In this document: in pieces, positions 43,250-54,154 of the stretch | Layout: every line of letters starts with the position of its first letter | Position numbering within the stretch: position 1 is the first letter of the stretch | Assembly: GCA_019915015.1 (NCBI GenBank) | Contig: JAHBBC010000013.1 | Span: 930,001-994,000 of the forward strand | DNA length: 64,000 nucleotides | Direction: 5' to 3' | DNA from: Auriscalpium vulgare | Taxonomy: Eukaryota; Basidiomycota; Agaricomycetes; Russulales; Auriscalpiaceae | Program-made: the position numbers and the translations under genes | The notes under the pieces: model-generated | Databases searched by the model: none | What the model was told of the DNA's origin: nothing | The model's input: only the letters and a program-made list of their open reading frames with translations

Positions 43250-44120
43250 ATATGTGCGGTGCGTCATGTCTTCTACTCGTCTGCATACTCAACTGACGCG
43301 TGTCATCTCTATCTGCAGCAGCATCCAAATGCTCAGGCCCTTGAACCAGTACTCCAGTGCGCGCCGCCCAGAAGCATCCAGCTCAGAAGTTACCATGGAT
43401 TACTTGGCGATAAAACCCACCCTTGGACGATCCGTCGAGTTCATGTATTTCCACTTCGGTCTGCGCACCAGGATCGAATACATGCCGCCTCTCCGAGATC
43501 CACTTTCCGAATCGCATGCTTTCCGATTTGCAATCCACTTTCCGAATCGCACGTCGCGCTAGGTCCACAATGGTGCGTCTCGCAACATGGGCCCTGGTCT
43601 TGTCACACTGAACGATCCTCTCAGCGCATCACAAGCTGTCTTGCTCTTCCTCGTTGGACTGTACCCCCATCCTTTTCGTTTTCGTCCTCGCGTCCGCATG
43701 TCCTTGCTGGCGTGCAGTTGAATCCGTCTCGACGCGTATTGCCTCTGATGACTTGAATAGGCGGCGGCCCAGGTATGGGGACGAACATCTCCACGCGCGG
43801 GTTCAGAACGTGGGCGTCGTAGCTGGGGCTTTTACCGCGGGACCAGGTCCGGCCGGCTTCCTTCTGGGTTCACGTCGCTGTGCGGCGTATGCGGCACTGC
43901 ACTGACGTCGGTCGCGTACTTGGGCGTGCGGTTCCATGCTCCGTGTTGTGTGCGGCCTTTATCCAGGCGGTACCACAGTCCACAGAACAGCATATAAACC
44001 GCGCATATAATCTGGTGGGTGCGCTCCCCAATGACGCTATTCAACTGTACAGAATCGCTTGCACCAAAGGTGCACTTCCCGCCTGCGGCGCGTACGCCCC
44101 CACCCACTCCTCGCTTCTCG

Positions 44121-44324
44121 ATGTCTAGCGATGCCCTCATCGAAGCCCTGAAGCGCTTACAGGACGTCGCACTTGTACGCGGTGCCTGTGTCAAGCATCA
44201 TGGGGACGCCCGCGGACTGCCAGTCAGCCCCCAGGTGGACCGCGCGCGCCGTTCTTGCTCTGATCAGCTCGTATCCCTTGGTACGAGGGGCCCGACACAT
44301 GGCGGCGAAGAAATGGAAATTTAG
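44121..44324 (+). CDS. Small orphan protein, unit-1 copy
   Basis: 67 aa starting MSSDALIEALKRLQD. TATAAA at 43993-43998 in CAGCATATAAACCG is shared exactly with the copy at 48095. Protein blocks kept between the copies are HGDARGLPVSPQVDRA and RSCSDQLVSL. Short, soluble, no domain. Confidence 0.5.
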   Translation: MSSDALIEALKRLQDVALVRGACVKHHGDARGLPVSPQVDRARRSCSDQLVSLGTRGPTHGGEEMEI

Positions 44325-45709
44325 GAGGGGAGGAAGCCCGGATGTGCATGCGGGGTGGAGGGTTGTTGTTCTATGTAGTCCGCGGGGTGGGGAATGGGCC
44401 GCATGGCGGCCTCGATTCTCGCCTATGTACACGAGTTTATTGAAACCGTCCTTTTTCTTCTTCGTTGGCAGGCGCCCGCGCCAGGTACTCGCCCAAAAGT
44501 CGCGCTTTTCACTCACAACGTGTTGCCGGGTCTTGTTCCATTTGTTCACTCACTTCGGTTGTCATGGAGCCCGGTACTCGGTGCGTCGTTCCGTCTCTCC
44601 TGCCTAAGTCAACTCGCTCCTAATCAGCCCTGAGCCAACCGACGACGTCCATTGACAAACACTGGTGGCACATCACGACGACCGCCGTCGAAGTGCATTC
44701 CTTTTAGCTCCAGTTTATCGCGTTCGCTGCGGCTAGGACCGGGCTGCAGGCGAGCCAATCAGATGGAACTGGCGCGTATTCTGTGTGGCGCGAATGCGCA
44801 GTATCCAGAAGTGAGTGCGCGCTGATCGCCCTGCACAGGCGGCCATTTGTTCTGCCTGAAAAGGGCATGAGGATAGAAGATAAGGACGTCGTAGGCCCTA
44901 GATATGGCTATTGTACTGGGCCGTCGGCGCTCTAGATCTGATGACCTGATGACCTGATGGCTAAAGCTCGGGTAGCGAAACAACTAGATATGGGCGGTGG
45001 TATGTGGCCGCTAGCACGGGGCAGGGAGCAGGCTATCCAACGCTCCCAGATGGCGTGTCAGTTGGGTGCATCCTCCAGGCCTCGTTTTCTGGTGCAGGTC
45101 GGGAATGTCTATGGCTCGCTGCTGGACTGGTGTGGGAACTGGGCGAGTTCTGTATCTTGTCGTCCGCATATTGTTCTTTTGTTTTCTGCGCCATCGCGTT
45201 CGTCTTTTTAGTCGGGCACACGACTTGACATTCAATGAATCCTTGAAGGGCCCCGTTGTGTTCATTTCCATTCCTTCTACATAGGCACATAGAGGTGGCT
45301 AGATGACACTGGGGCCCTGATACTCGTTTCATAGGACGTATTGCACGGATACTCGGAAACCGTATTCGTAAAGCGTGCCGCAGTGGCGGTGCCATATGTA
45401 TTGTTCTCGACCGCCGGCGCTATATATCTCGATGGGCGAAGCCACCGCTCTCCTCGTGGTCCGTTCGTGTGGTGGCCGTTGAAGGCGTGTGTGCACATGC
45501 GCGCTGTGATGTGCGTGGTTGATGTGGATGTGGCTGTTGTGTGGCTGCGATGGTGGCCTGAGCGTACGTCTGTTGTCTGGGGGTATCCTATAAATATGCT
45601 GTTGTCGCAGTGTCAGTTACTACAATCAAACCCTCTCAAGCTACATCCGACATCGTCCCACTCAGCCTTCACCCGAAACTCGAGCACACTCCCCCGACGA
45701 TACGACAGC

Positions 45710-46346
45710 ATGCACAAAGACCAAAGTCTTACCAACTCGCATGGCAAGACATTTCAACCCCATGAATCGCCTACACCCACGGGCCTAAGTCATCGGGGAA
45801 ACAGTCGTGGGATAATGGCGAGTGATAGTGACGGTGAGTAATTCAGCACCGACTATACCGGAGGAGCCGAATATGTCCACAGAGCTGTACGGGAGGGACG
45901 CCACTGTGGGCGAGCTTGTTGCTATCCGGGCAGCTCTTCTCAGGCTGACTGGACCACCTACCCCGGAGCTTCTCGCGTTAGCCAACAACGCAATCACGCT
46001 AAAATCCCCCTTGCGGAGCGCCATCTCTGCTATCGTCGGGAAGGACACGCAGTGTGAATTTAAGTACACCGAGAAACGCACCAGACTTGAGATTCTCACA
46101 CGCCAAAGGACCCGGAAACCCATCATCCTCAAAATAACCAGCATTCGAGATTGCATAGAAATGCAGGCGATTCTGTGCGACGTTTTGGTCATGGACGGGA
46201 CTGGTAGCCGCCTGGTGAAGAATGGGTTATTTTTGTATCCAAAAGGACAACCTAGGGACGAGCTACCACAGCAGACTGGAGAGTTATCGTTTCGCACAGA
46301 CGATGGACATTCGTTGATGTGCGAAGGGAGCTTTGCAGAGCCCTAG
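45710..46346 (+). CDS. Two-exon orphan protein with a short beta-rich segment
   Basis: Exons 45710-45833 and 45883-46346, intron of 49 nt (GTGAGT...CCACAG), 195 aa. TATAAATA at 45589-45596 lies about 115 bp upstream. After a polar N-terminus and a helical stretch (LVAIRAALLRLTG), residues about 110-145 read DTQCEFKY, LEILTRQ and PIILKITSI, a pattern also seen in the genes at 53723 (DTKCTFKY...IIWCGIRV) and 59462 (EECTFTP...IRCTIRL). It occupies the place in duplication unit 1 that the gene at 49379 occupies in unit 2, though the proteins hardly align. An alternative start inside exon 2 exists (45874). Confidence 0.55.
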
Positions 46347-47189
46347 CATCTGACATCGACAGGTCTCCTGCTGCGATCACTTGCTCTGTCGTTATCAAAA
46401 GTAGGATAGGATGTTATGAAAGATGCAGTGCGCGGTGTGTCTAATGATCCATACACTGCACTTCTGCGAGTGAGGAGGCGCGCGCCATCAGCATCACAGT
46501 GCCATGGATTTGTGAATTGCAGATGCGACGGCCGCGTGCCGTAAATATTCGGTTCGCGCGATGCATATCGCGTGTCAATTGACACGCGAATTGTCGAAGG
46601 ATGACTAGCGTCGTAGGGACGTGAGTCGTAGGGACTGAGGCAGAGGGCCGGAGGCTGTGTGGCTGAAGTCTTACTTAGTTCCTGGGGCGGAGCACAAGCC
46701 CCTTTAACCTTGCTTGCTCCGCACCAGGTATGCTCTCTATTTCATTGTATTGTCCGAGTCATGTCTCGAGTATCTAATTAACCTTGCTTGCTCCGCACCA
46801 GTCTGTCAATTGATAGGTTATGGGCCTGCCGACTTCGGACGCGGGGCTCATTGCGCAGGTCATGATACCCGTACTACTCAGTTTGGGGTGCGTTTTCATC
46901 CATTTTATGGCGTGCGGCTCTTCCGGAGGCCGAGGTGCATCGTCAGCGTGCGTAGTATCCGGGGGGGTTGTTTGTACACATTTACAAAGCCCAAATAACA
47001 CGGGCACGGCACGTCGGCACCTTCCCGCTGGCAACAACACCTCGCCCACATCGATCCTCATCATCTTCATCCGAGCTTTCCCTCTAGCTCGCTCACGTCC
47101 TCACGGCAGCACCCGCCACTGGCCTCACGGTGACTCTGGCATGGGGCATTACGAAGCTGATGGGCAGCGCGGCCGCGCTGTGAAGCGTA
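46347..47189. other. Intergenic, end of duplication unit 1
   Basis: Shares TTTGGGGTGCGTTTT and the GGCCGAGGTGCAT word with 50010-50060. The word ACCTTGCTTGCTCCGCACCAG occurs twice (46707 and 46781). No gene supported. Confidence 0.35.
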
Positions 47190-48094
47190 CATATATGCGG
47201 TGCGTCATGTTTTCCTCTCGTCTGCACACTCAACTGACACATGTCATCTATCTCTATCTGCAACAGCATCTAAAATACGCAGGTCCTTGCCTCAATACTG
47301 TAGTGCACGCGCCCTGCAGCATCAAGCTCTGAAGTCTCCCTGCCGATACAACCCACCCTACTGGATCGTCCGCCGATTATAGTGCATTTCCACGTCGGTT
47401 GCGCACTAGAATCGAACCCATGGCGCCCGCTTGTAATCCACTTCCCGAATTGCACGCGGCGTGCTAGGCTCACAACGGTGCATCTCGCCACATGGGCCCT
47501 GTTCTTGTCACGCTGAACGATCCTCACAGCGCATATCACGCCGTCTTGCTCTTCCTCGTTGGAATGTGCTCCTATCGTTGTCGTTTTTGTCCTCGCGTCC
47601 GCGTGTCCTTGCTGGTGAATCCGTCTTGACGCGTATTGCCTCACGATGACTTCAATCTGCAGCCCAGGTGTGCGACGTGGGCGTCGTAGCTGTGGCTTTT
47701 GCCCTGAGACGAGGTCCGGCTGGCTTCTGTCTGGGTTCACGTCGCTCTGCGGCGTCTGCGGCAATTCAACAATTCAGTTTCTTTTCTCGTCGGCGTCTGG
47801 GCGAACGTAGTCGCGAGCTGGGTCCGGGTCTGCGATGGCGACGCAGGGCTGGCTGGGTCAATTGTGGCACTGCACTGACGTCGCTCGCGTACTTGGGCGG
47901 GCGGTTCTATGCTCCGTGTTCTGTGCGGCCCTTCGTCCAGGAGGTGCCACATTCCGCAGAACAGCATATAAACCGCACATATCTCCTGGCGGATGTGCTC
48001 GCCAACCATGCTATCTTTGTTCATCTGTACACAATCGCTTGCACCTTTGGTGCACATCCCGCCTACGCCCCCACCCACTCCGAGCCCCTGCTCC

Positions 48095-48364
48095 ATGATA
48101 TCTAGCGACGACCTCATCTCTGCGCTGAACCAAGTGTTGCGGGTCGACGATGTAGACGTCTCACTTGGATGCGCTACTACCGTCGAGCAGCATGAAGACG
48201 CGCGCGGACTGCCAGTCACCTCCCAAGTGGACCGCGCGCACCGTTCTTGCCTTGATCAAATCGTAGACCTTGATGCGAGGAGCCCGGACCATGCCTGCGA
48301 AGAACTTTCCCTTGCGGGCCGGCTCGAGGTGCAGGGACTGGGGGCGGGCACGAGGAAAGCCTAG
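48095..48364 (+). CDS. Small orphan protein, unit-2 copy
   Basis: 89 aa (MISSDDLISALNQVLR...). TATAAA at 47977-47982. Compared with 44121-44324 it keeps HEDARGLPVTSQVDRA, HRSCLDQIVDL and R.P.H..EE but has a longer insert after residue 15 and a different, longer C-terminus. Conservation of the reading frame with scattered amino-acid changes supports coding. Confidence 0.5.
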   Translation: MISSDDLISALNQVLRVDDVDVSLGCATTVEQHEDARGLPVTSQVDRAHRSCLDQIVDLDARSPDHACEELSLAGRLEVQGLGAGTRKA

Positions 48365-49225
48365 GAATGGAGGTATGGGTGTGTACTGATGCGTGCGAGG
48401 CGGAGGATTGCTGTTCTATGTAGTGCACGAGGTGCGGACCTCGGCTGTTGTGGCGCAAGTGGTGTCGGATTTTGTCTTTGTAATTGATCCTTGTTCTTTT
48501 TCGTGGGCATTCGTTTGAGTAGTGGCGCCATTTGTTCAGCTCACGACGTATTGTCGGGTTTTGTTCTGCTTGTTTGTCCACTTCGGTTGTCATGCTGCCC
48601 GGCGCTCGGTGTGTCGTTCCCTCTAGCCTGCCTGAGGCATTCTGCACCTGACATCATCAGCAACACGCCCTGCTGCGTAACCCGGATCTCGACGAAAAAC
48701 TAGCCACGTCCATCTACAAAGACTGAGTACGACCGCCCATCGAGATTAGCTCCAGCTCATCGCGTTCACTGCAGCGAGGACTGGCCTGCTGAAAGGCCGA
48801 TCGGTTGGCGCTGTTGGACCTATGTGTTTGGTGTGGCGTGAATGAAACCCCCGCCGTCGCACACGTTTACCCTGTGGTGAGTCGTGCTGGACACGCTCTG
48901 CACAGGTGGTCATACCTGCTGCCTCACATGGACAATAGTGCCTCGTTGCAAATGGCCGCGACTACAAAGATGACGTAGGCCCTACATATGGCTATTGTAC
49001 TGGACTAGATCTGATGACCTGATGGCTCTAGCTCGTCGTTCACAACAACTACGTATCGGCTACGGGATGTGGCTGCTAGCACGAGACAGGGGGCAGGCAG
49101 ACACGATGTCGGGAGCGTCGCGCACGAGAACCGTGTCTGTCCTTTAACCTCTTTCGGGAGTGCTGAAAAGGCCACAAGGCCACAGTGCACGGAAATGTAT
49201 AAGTATCGCGGTGAAGGCTCTCACC

Positions 49226-49340
49226 GCATCTACAGCTCACTCTTTCCCGCATCGACAGCTCACTCTTGCCCGCATCGACAGCTCACTCTTGCCCGCATCG
49301 ACAGCTCACTCTTGCCCGCATCGACAGCTCACTCTTTCCT
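49226..49340 (+). repeat. 23-bp minisatellite in a 5' leader
   Basis: Five head-to-tail copies of GCATCGACAGCTCACTCTTG plus three bases, between the TATA box (49198-49203) and the ATG (49379) of the next gene. The unit is not a multiple of three and contains no ATG. Confidence 0.85.
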
Positions 49341-49378
49341 CCGAGAAGCTCAAATCACGCCCCCGACCATTACCACCA

Positions 49379-49864
49379 ATGCTAATGCCAAACCTCATCA
49401 CATTTAAGCCGTATTTCGGGCCTGAGGAGCGTGGCCCGACAATCATTGAACTGCACCCACATTTACAGCTCGGAGAGCCGAATAAACTCTCAGCTGAAGT
49501 TCGTCGATTCCGCCGCCGTGTCAAGCGTGCAATCCGAAACGGGGTGCATGGGGAATTCCATTCAAGTGCCGGTCCAAACCTCGGCACCGTATTGCAATTC
49601 AAGATCCAGTTCTTTTGTGGAAAATGGCATACTCCCGATGACGGTATCAACTGCGATGTCACCATTTTCGAAGGGGACTACAAGCCGTGGAACGCCGTCC
49701 TGGTATTACTACCAGACGTGAGACACCAGCTTCCGCAGGAGACGATCGAGAAGATCTACGGGGGGACTCGAGGGGGGGGCTCGGGCGTTGTGACCCTTCC
49801 ATCCGGATTCTATCGGCGGCCGTTGGAGTGTCAAGGGGTATTGTTGATAATCCCTAATAGATAG
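49379..49864 (+). CDS. Orphan protein with a short beta-rich segment
   Basis: 161 aa from 49379 (a second Met follows at 49385). TATAAG at 49198-49203; the leader is about 150 nt and carries the 23-bp minisatellite. A basic helix (FRRRVKRAIRNG, 44-55) is followed by LQFKIQFFCGKW, INCDVTIFEG and NAVLVLLPDV, resembling in order the blocks LTLTLVEF, VWRGTI and RALLQLFPDV of the pseudokinase-like set. It sits where 45710-46346 sits in the other duplication unit. Ends in a Gly-rich loop and LECQGVLLIIP. Confidence 0.55.
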   Translation: MLMPNLITFKPYFGPEERGPTIIELHPHLQLGEPNKLSAEVRRFRRRVKRAIRNGVHGEFHSSAGPNLGTVLQFKIQFFCGKWHTPDDGINCDVTIFEGDYKPWNAVLVLLPDVRHQLPQETIEKIYGGTRGGGSGVVTLPSGFYRRPLECQGVLLIIPNR

Positions 49865-50936
49865 GCCCCACATAAAACTTGGCCGGTTCGGACGCAGCGA
49901 CTCGGTGTCCCGCGCAAACTCGATGCATCGCCCACCTGCCTAACACTGTCAGCAGATCTTGGCGCGGGCATCATCAGTGCGCGGGTGATGAGAACCGTAT
50001 TACCTGAATTTGGGGTGCGTTTTAATCCTTCGGCTCTTCTGGCGGCCGAGGTGCATTGGTTGCCGTGGTCGCGCGCGTGGCTAGCAGGCTGGCCTGCGTA
50101 TGTCCTCGAAGTTCCCCTGTCGTTTCGGGCTGAGGGCTTGCGTGCGTTCTCCTGTTATCCTGCAGGCAGATATACGGTGGATATGGCGTCTTCTGCGTTG
50201 GGCGGGCTGGCTGGATGGGTGATGTACGAGGCTGGGCTGCACGGCATGAGTTCTGCAGCGTCGCGTTCGTCGATTCCAAACATGATGCAAAATTGGTGGG
50301 CCGCACGAATACATCCCCGCCGCCTGCGATATAGATATGATGGCTAAAGTCCAACCTGGTCTTCTCGCGCATAGGCCGATGTGGCTATGTACAAAACGGG
50401 CGCGGGGGAGGAAGTAGTGGGCGCTGCACACACACGGTGCCCCAATGCAGCTCTCTTATGCGCTTCGAGGACACATAGAAAACTAGGGTGTCAGTATGGC
50501 AGGGCAGCTCAGAGCATTCTCCCATCAAACGACGCCCGCCCGCCGCGACAATAAGTTCAACGCGCGCGCGTCCTTATTCATCTACGCGTGTATTTCCGTA
50601 TGTTTCTGGCGCTACTTATGAGCTCATGGAAATTCGCTTTCGTATGTAGGTAGTCTCAAGCTTCGGGTCATCCAGGCGGGTCAGTGTCCTGTACCGCGGA
50701 CTGCCTGTCCGAGCCGGGGCGGCCATTGCGCATCCCTTGCGGGACCTGTAAGTCAAGCTCCTTAGTGCGATATACGGAGGAAATTCGTGACTATCGGACT
50801 CGTCGGCACACACTCTCCTGCACTAAGTTTCTCAATCCTCTTTACTCTTTACTCTGTCTTCCCCTCCTGCTCCTGCTCCTGCTCCGTCTCCCTTCTCCCC
50901 CTCATCCTCCCTCCATCTCTCCAGCATGACTCAGCT
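49865..50936. other. Intergenic
   Basis: First 200 bp belong to duplication unit 2. The rest shows no gene; 50840-50930 is a pyrimidine-rich tract (CTCCTGCTCCTGCTCC). Confidence 0.35.
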
Positions 50937-51914
50937 CTATCTCCAACTTCTGGCGCTTCCACTTCTAGAATACACCCACAGTGCATTTTTGAAGTTCTTC
51001 ATCGCGTTTCTATTCACGGGCCGCCTTCGCGCTCCCTCCGGGCCCAGATTTGCCCATGGGTATGCCCAATACAAGGTAACGTCTTTGCCGAAGTCACAGT
51101 ACAAGAGGCACGTTTGATTATAGGGGTGGTTTTCCGGGCAGTCGGGGTTCGGGCACATCTGCCGCGATTGCTGCGGGCGGTGTTTTTCCCGCCGCGTGGG
51201 TTTCTGCTGGCAGGAGTTTGGGTCACTGTCTGAGGGCGTGGCGGGCTGCTGTGCGGTCTGGCCTGCGGGTTGCTGTGGGGGGACGCTGTGCCGTCGTGGC
51301 TGTTGCTGCGGGGGGGCGCTGTGTCGTCGTGGCGGTTGCTGCGGGGGAGACCTTGGCTCACTGTCTAAGGTCTGGCCCCGGCGACGTGGGCGTGCGGTCG
51401 CTCGGGTCTGGTTCTGACCCGTCTGTTGCCCTTGCGCTTGTGCGTTGTTGGCTTTGTCGATTTGCGCTGTGCTGCTCGCCTTGTCGCTCTTGATGTCAAT
51501 CGTCTTCGAGGCATCTTTCCATTTGGAATTCGGTTTCTGATTTGCGTGGGGTGGGGGCGGCACTATTTCTAGCTCGTTATTGTGGACGTCGACACCGCCT
51601 GCGTCGGGCATATGCGGTGGTCGTTGCTTTTGCATTTGCGCTGCCTTGTTCTTGCCGTTCTCGTTGTGCGTTCCCTCGCCATTCTTTCCCTCGTCGTTAT
51701 TTCCCTTGCCCTTCCCTCCCTTGCCCTTCCCTCCCTTGCCCTTCCCTCCCTTGCCCTTCCCTCCCTTGCCCTTCTTCTGGACAGTGTTCTGTCCGACTGC
51801 GTCAAGCATGGGCGATGGGTCGCGGACCTGCACAGCTGCATGTTTGTCCGCACAATTCGTCCCGTCTTCCTTGATGGTGTCGGTAATTAGCGGTGCGTTG
51901 AGTGGAGTAGACAT
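50937..51914 (-). CDS. Repeat-rich basic protein with a Cys/His knuckle
   Basis: 325 aa from the methionine at 51914. The minus-strand TATAAAAG (51957-51964) lies 45 bp upstream; the ORF extension to 51968 crosses the TATA box and is dropped. Order: polar N-terminus; five KGKGG units (about residues 30-53; 15-bp DNA repeat at 51702-51780); a Gln/Asn/Lys-rich middle; two or three PP(R)RHS(A/V)PPQQ units; then CPNPDCPENHPYNQTCLLYC (Cys-x4-Cys, His, Cys-x3-Cys), which could bind one metal ion; and a basic end. Possibly nucleic-acid-binding, by composition only. Shares its promoter with 54999-55676. Confidence 0.6.
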   Translation of the reverse strand: MSTPLNAPLITDTIKEDGTNCADKHAAVQVRDPSPMLDAVGQNTVQKKGKGGKGKGGKGKGGKGKGGKGKGNNDEGKNGEGTHNENGKNKAAQMQKQRPPHMPDAGGVDVHNNELEIVPPPPHANQKPNSKWKDASKTIDIKSDKASSTAQIDKANNAQAQGQQTGQNQTRATARPRRRGQTLDSEPRSPPQQPPRRHSAPPQQQPRRHSVPPQQPAGQTAQQPATPSDSDPNSCQQKPTRREKHRPQQSRQMCPNPDCPENHPYNQTCLLYCDFGKDVTLYWAYPWANLGPEGARRRPVNRNAMKNFKNALWVYSRSGSARSWR

Positions 51915-52090
51915 GGTAGATGGGGTGTTGCTCTCTGGGTCGGCTGCGGGTTGCTCTTTTATACACATGGCGAGGCGAGCTGGGTGTTACGTGGGGCACA
52001 CCGCGCTGCCTTTCTGCCTCGTGTGAGATGCACCACGGCACCACCACGAATTTCCCCGCTCTGCACGTCGTGCGTCACCTCTTGTACGCC
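51915..52090 (-). promoter_or_regulatory. Promoter shared with the gene at 54999-55676 (copy 1)
   Basis: Reading away from the gene: GTTGCTCTCTGG, CTCTTTTATAC (TATA box 51957-51964), GGCGAGCTGGGT, a CACCACGAATTTCCCC word and CACGTCGTGCGTCA. The same words occur in the same order at 55677-55870. Confidence 0.7.
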
Positions 52091-53343
52091 CGAATTCCCA
52101 GTTCTCCCGACGCGCTAGATCGTCTTTACAACGTGCTCCAAGTCGCGGGGAAAACGTGGGTGCGGGCTTCTAGGAATTGCTTCTGCGAGATTGTGGCTAG
52201 GGTTGCCTGCGTCTGCTCGTGCGTCGGTGTTTCAGCACGAAATTGTTTTGTGCTCGTGTTCCTGCGTGTACGACGTGGTTTCTGTCGGGTGACACCCGTC
52301 AGGTCGGCGCTGTTCAACGTGGTCTTTGCCGCGTTATATGCCCTTGTACTTTGGCGCCTCAGCGCACCTACCACCGAGTCTATGTGCACGTGTACGTTTG
52401 GGTGATGCCGAAATTAAACTGGGCTAAAACGACGCCTCGACGTCAAGTAGAATATATGTAGAGGAACTTTAGATCCTACGCAACAAGTTGTGGTGACGAC
52501 GCAACCAAATACGACCAAATACATTCGGCTTCTCCCGGGCGCTGCGACGTTCCCTCTCTGACTCGGAGTCTGCGCCTCTCGTCTGCACTCTTCCCGCTCT
52601 GCGTCGACGACAATCTGATATACTATCGCAGCAGGCTGTCCGACAGCGATGGTGGCTCAAAGCCGTCGAATCTGCCTTCGTGATATGCCGTGGCGTCGTT
52701 GTGGCGACAATTCCAGCCAACGCCTCTCCTTCAACGCGCAGGTCTTCTGATTCGAATGCATGGCGCGCCCCTTGTTACATATCCGCACAGAATTTGCTTC
52801 AAGTGGAACGAGCGAATGAATGAGTTGCTCGGAGGTGGAAGACGTAGGGATGTGATGGGCCACAGGTCACGGTGCGTTGTGCTGCTCGATCACGACTCCA
52901 TGCTCTGCTGACGCGCACCTTGTAATTCTCCGGCAGCGTTGACGACATTACGAATGCACGAGATCTGAAGACGACAGGATCAAGCGGGGTCGAGATATGC
53001 CGATGTCAGTCATGAACCGCGACGATCCATCTCCTTCAATGCGCTCAGTCTGCACTGGCACCCCGCCGCAGCATGAGCCCGAACTCATTGCGCTTCAGCA
53101 ACTGCAGTCTAGGATTGATTGGACTCAAAGCCTCTCACGATCTCATCTCGCATACATACGACAATGATGATACCGCCGAACTGTGCGTGGGTCTTGCATC
53201 CTTGTTTTTTCTTTTTGTGCTGGTCAATCCACACACGAATCGCAGTCATCGCACGCCGACACCACGTGTCCAACACTCCTGTCCATTTCTCGCTGTTCTG
53301 CAATCCACTCGCCGTCTCTCAAGCTGCATCTATTCACCGCCAC
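52091..53343. other. Intergenic
   Basis: Only unsupported frames. A GGTGCGTTGT word at 52871 belongs to the dispersed GCGGTGCGT motif described in the findings. Confidence 0.3.
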
Positions 53344-53613
53344 TCAGTTGGCCTTCCAGGCTTCGAGCGGGTCACCCGCCTCCCCGCATGCGACCATCGC
53401 ATCGCCGACGACCCCGTTGCGGGGTGAGTACTGCACTTCCGCGTCAGTGGCGAGTATGATGGGCGCGACAGGGCGGACAATAGGCCTCTGTGTGCCGAGG
53501 CGGAAGTGTCTGCGGCGCCTCTCTGCGCACAGCTGTTGCGGCGGGACGATATGGGCGCGCACGGTCCAGGGGCGTGATAGCCGTTGGAGCTGTGCAAGTC
53601 TGATGTGGCTCAT
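53344..53613 (-). CDS. Small orphan protein, divergent to the next gene
   Basis: 89 aa (MSHIRLAQLQRL...), with strand-like stretches TVRAHIVPPQ and RPVAPIILATD. The AT-rich core at 53668-53676 (CATATAAAATG) also reads as a TATA-like TTTTATATG on the minus strand about 55 bp upstream. No homology recognised except a loose resemblance in layout to the gene at 53723. Weak call. Confidence 0.3.
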   Translation of the reverse strand: MSHIRLAQLQRLSRPWTVRAHIVPPQQLCAERRRRHFRLGTQRPIVRPVAPIILATDAEVQYSPRNGVVGDAMVACGEAGDPLEAWKAN

Positions 53614-53722
53614 AGGCTGTGCTCGACTCCTTTTGTCTCAGTGCCGCCTGGCCGCAGCGCAAGTTTGCATATAAAATGTGATTCCCAACAAGTGAGCGCG
53701 CAACCCCCCTCTCTCTCCAACA

Positions 53723-54154
53723 ATGGTCTTGACTTCTACACCAGTGGAGTTACTTCGGTCCCCGCCTATGCTCTCGCGCACACCATGCCCTACTCCGGTG
53801 TATCCCATACGACACAGTGACACCGTCAAATCTACCCCGCCTCTTCTAGACGCCAAGCTGTTCGACGCAGACACGAAGTGCACGTTCAAGTATGACGATG
53901 GCAGTCGGCCCGCGGTTGTCTTCACATTCCTCGACCGCAACCTCACGCAGAACATAATCTGGTGCGGCATCCGCGTGGTACCGTCCGGCGCTGTCCACGG
54001 CAACTGCCAACGCCCGCTCCCTCCGGATGGCTGTGTTCAGCTGTACACGGCGGGAAGGCCAGAGGGTCAGAACACGCCGGATGCGGGCACGGTGGTGGTC
54101 GAACGGGAGGGTTGGGAGGCGAGGAGTTGGGCGGGAAAATTGCACGTGTATTAG
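53723..54154 (+). CDS. Orphan protein with a short beta-rich segment
   Basis: 143 aa, TATAAAA at 53670-53676, ATG 47 bp later. Residues 46-82 read DADTKCTFKYDDGSRPAVVF, then FLDRNL and IIWCGIRVVP. DTKCTFKY is close to DTQCEFKY of 45710-46346, and the WCG(I/T)xV strand recurs in the protein at 61410. The C-terminal part is Gly/Pro-rich, ending ARSWAGKLHVY. Small, soluble, no catalytic motif visible. Confidence 0.6.
   Translation: MVLTSTPVELLRSPPMLSRTPCPTPVYPIRHSDTVKSTPPLLDAKLFDADTKCTFKYDDGSRPAVVFTFLDRNLTQNIIWCGIRVVPSGAVHGNCQRPLPPDGCVQLYTAGRPEGQNTPDAGTVVVEREGWEARSWAGKLHVY

Larger units (their letters stand above)
43250..46960 (+). repeat. Tandem segmental duplication, unit 1
   Basis: Co-linear with 47190-50070: start GCGGTGCGTCATGT...CTCAACTGAC, the small TATA-driven gene at 44121, GTTGTCATG(G/C)(A/T)GCCCGG, TATGGCTATTGTACTGG and TGATGACCTGATGGCT words (44900-44960), a following gene, then TTTGGGGTGCGTTTT and GGCCGAGGTGCAT (46880-46945). 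Confidence 0.7.
47190..50070 (+). repeat. Tandem segmental duplication, unit 2
   Basis: Head-to-tail partner of 43250-46960, shorter by several hundred bases in the part between the two genes of the unit. Confidence 0.7.
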
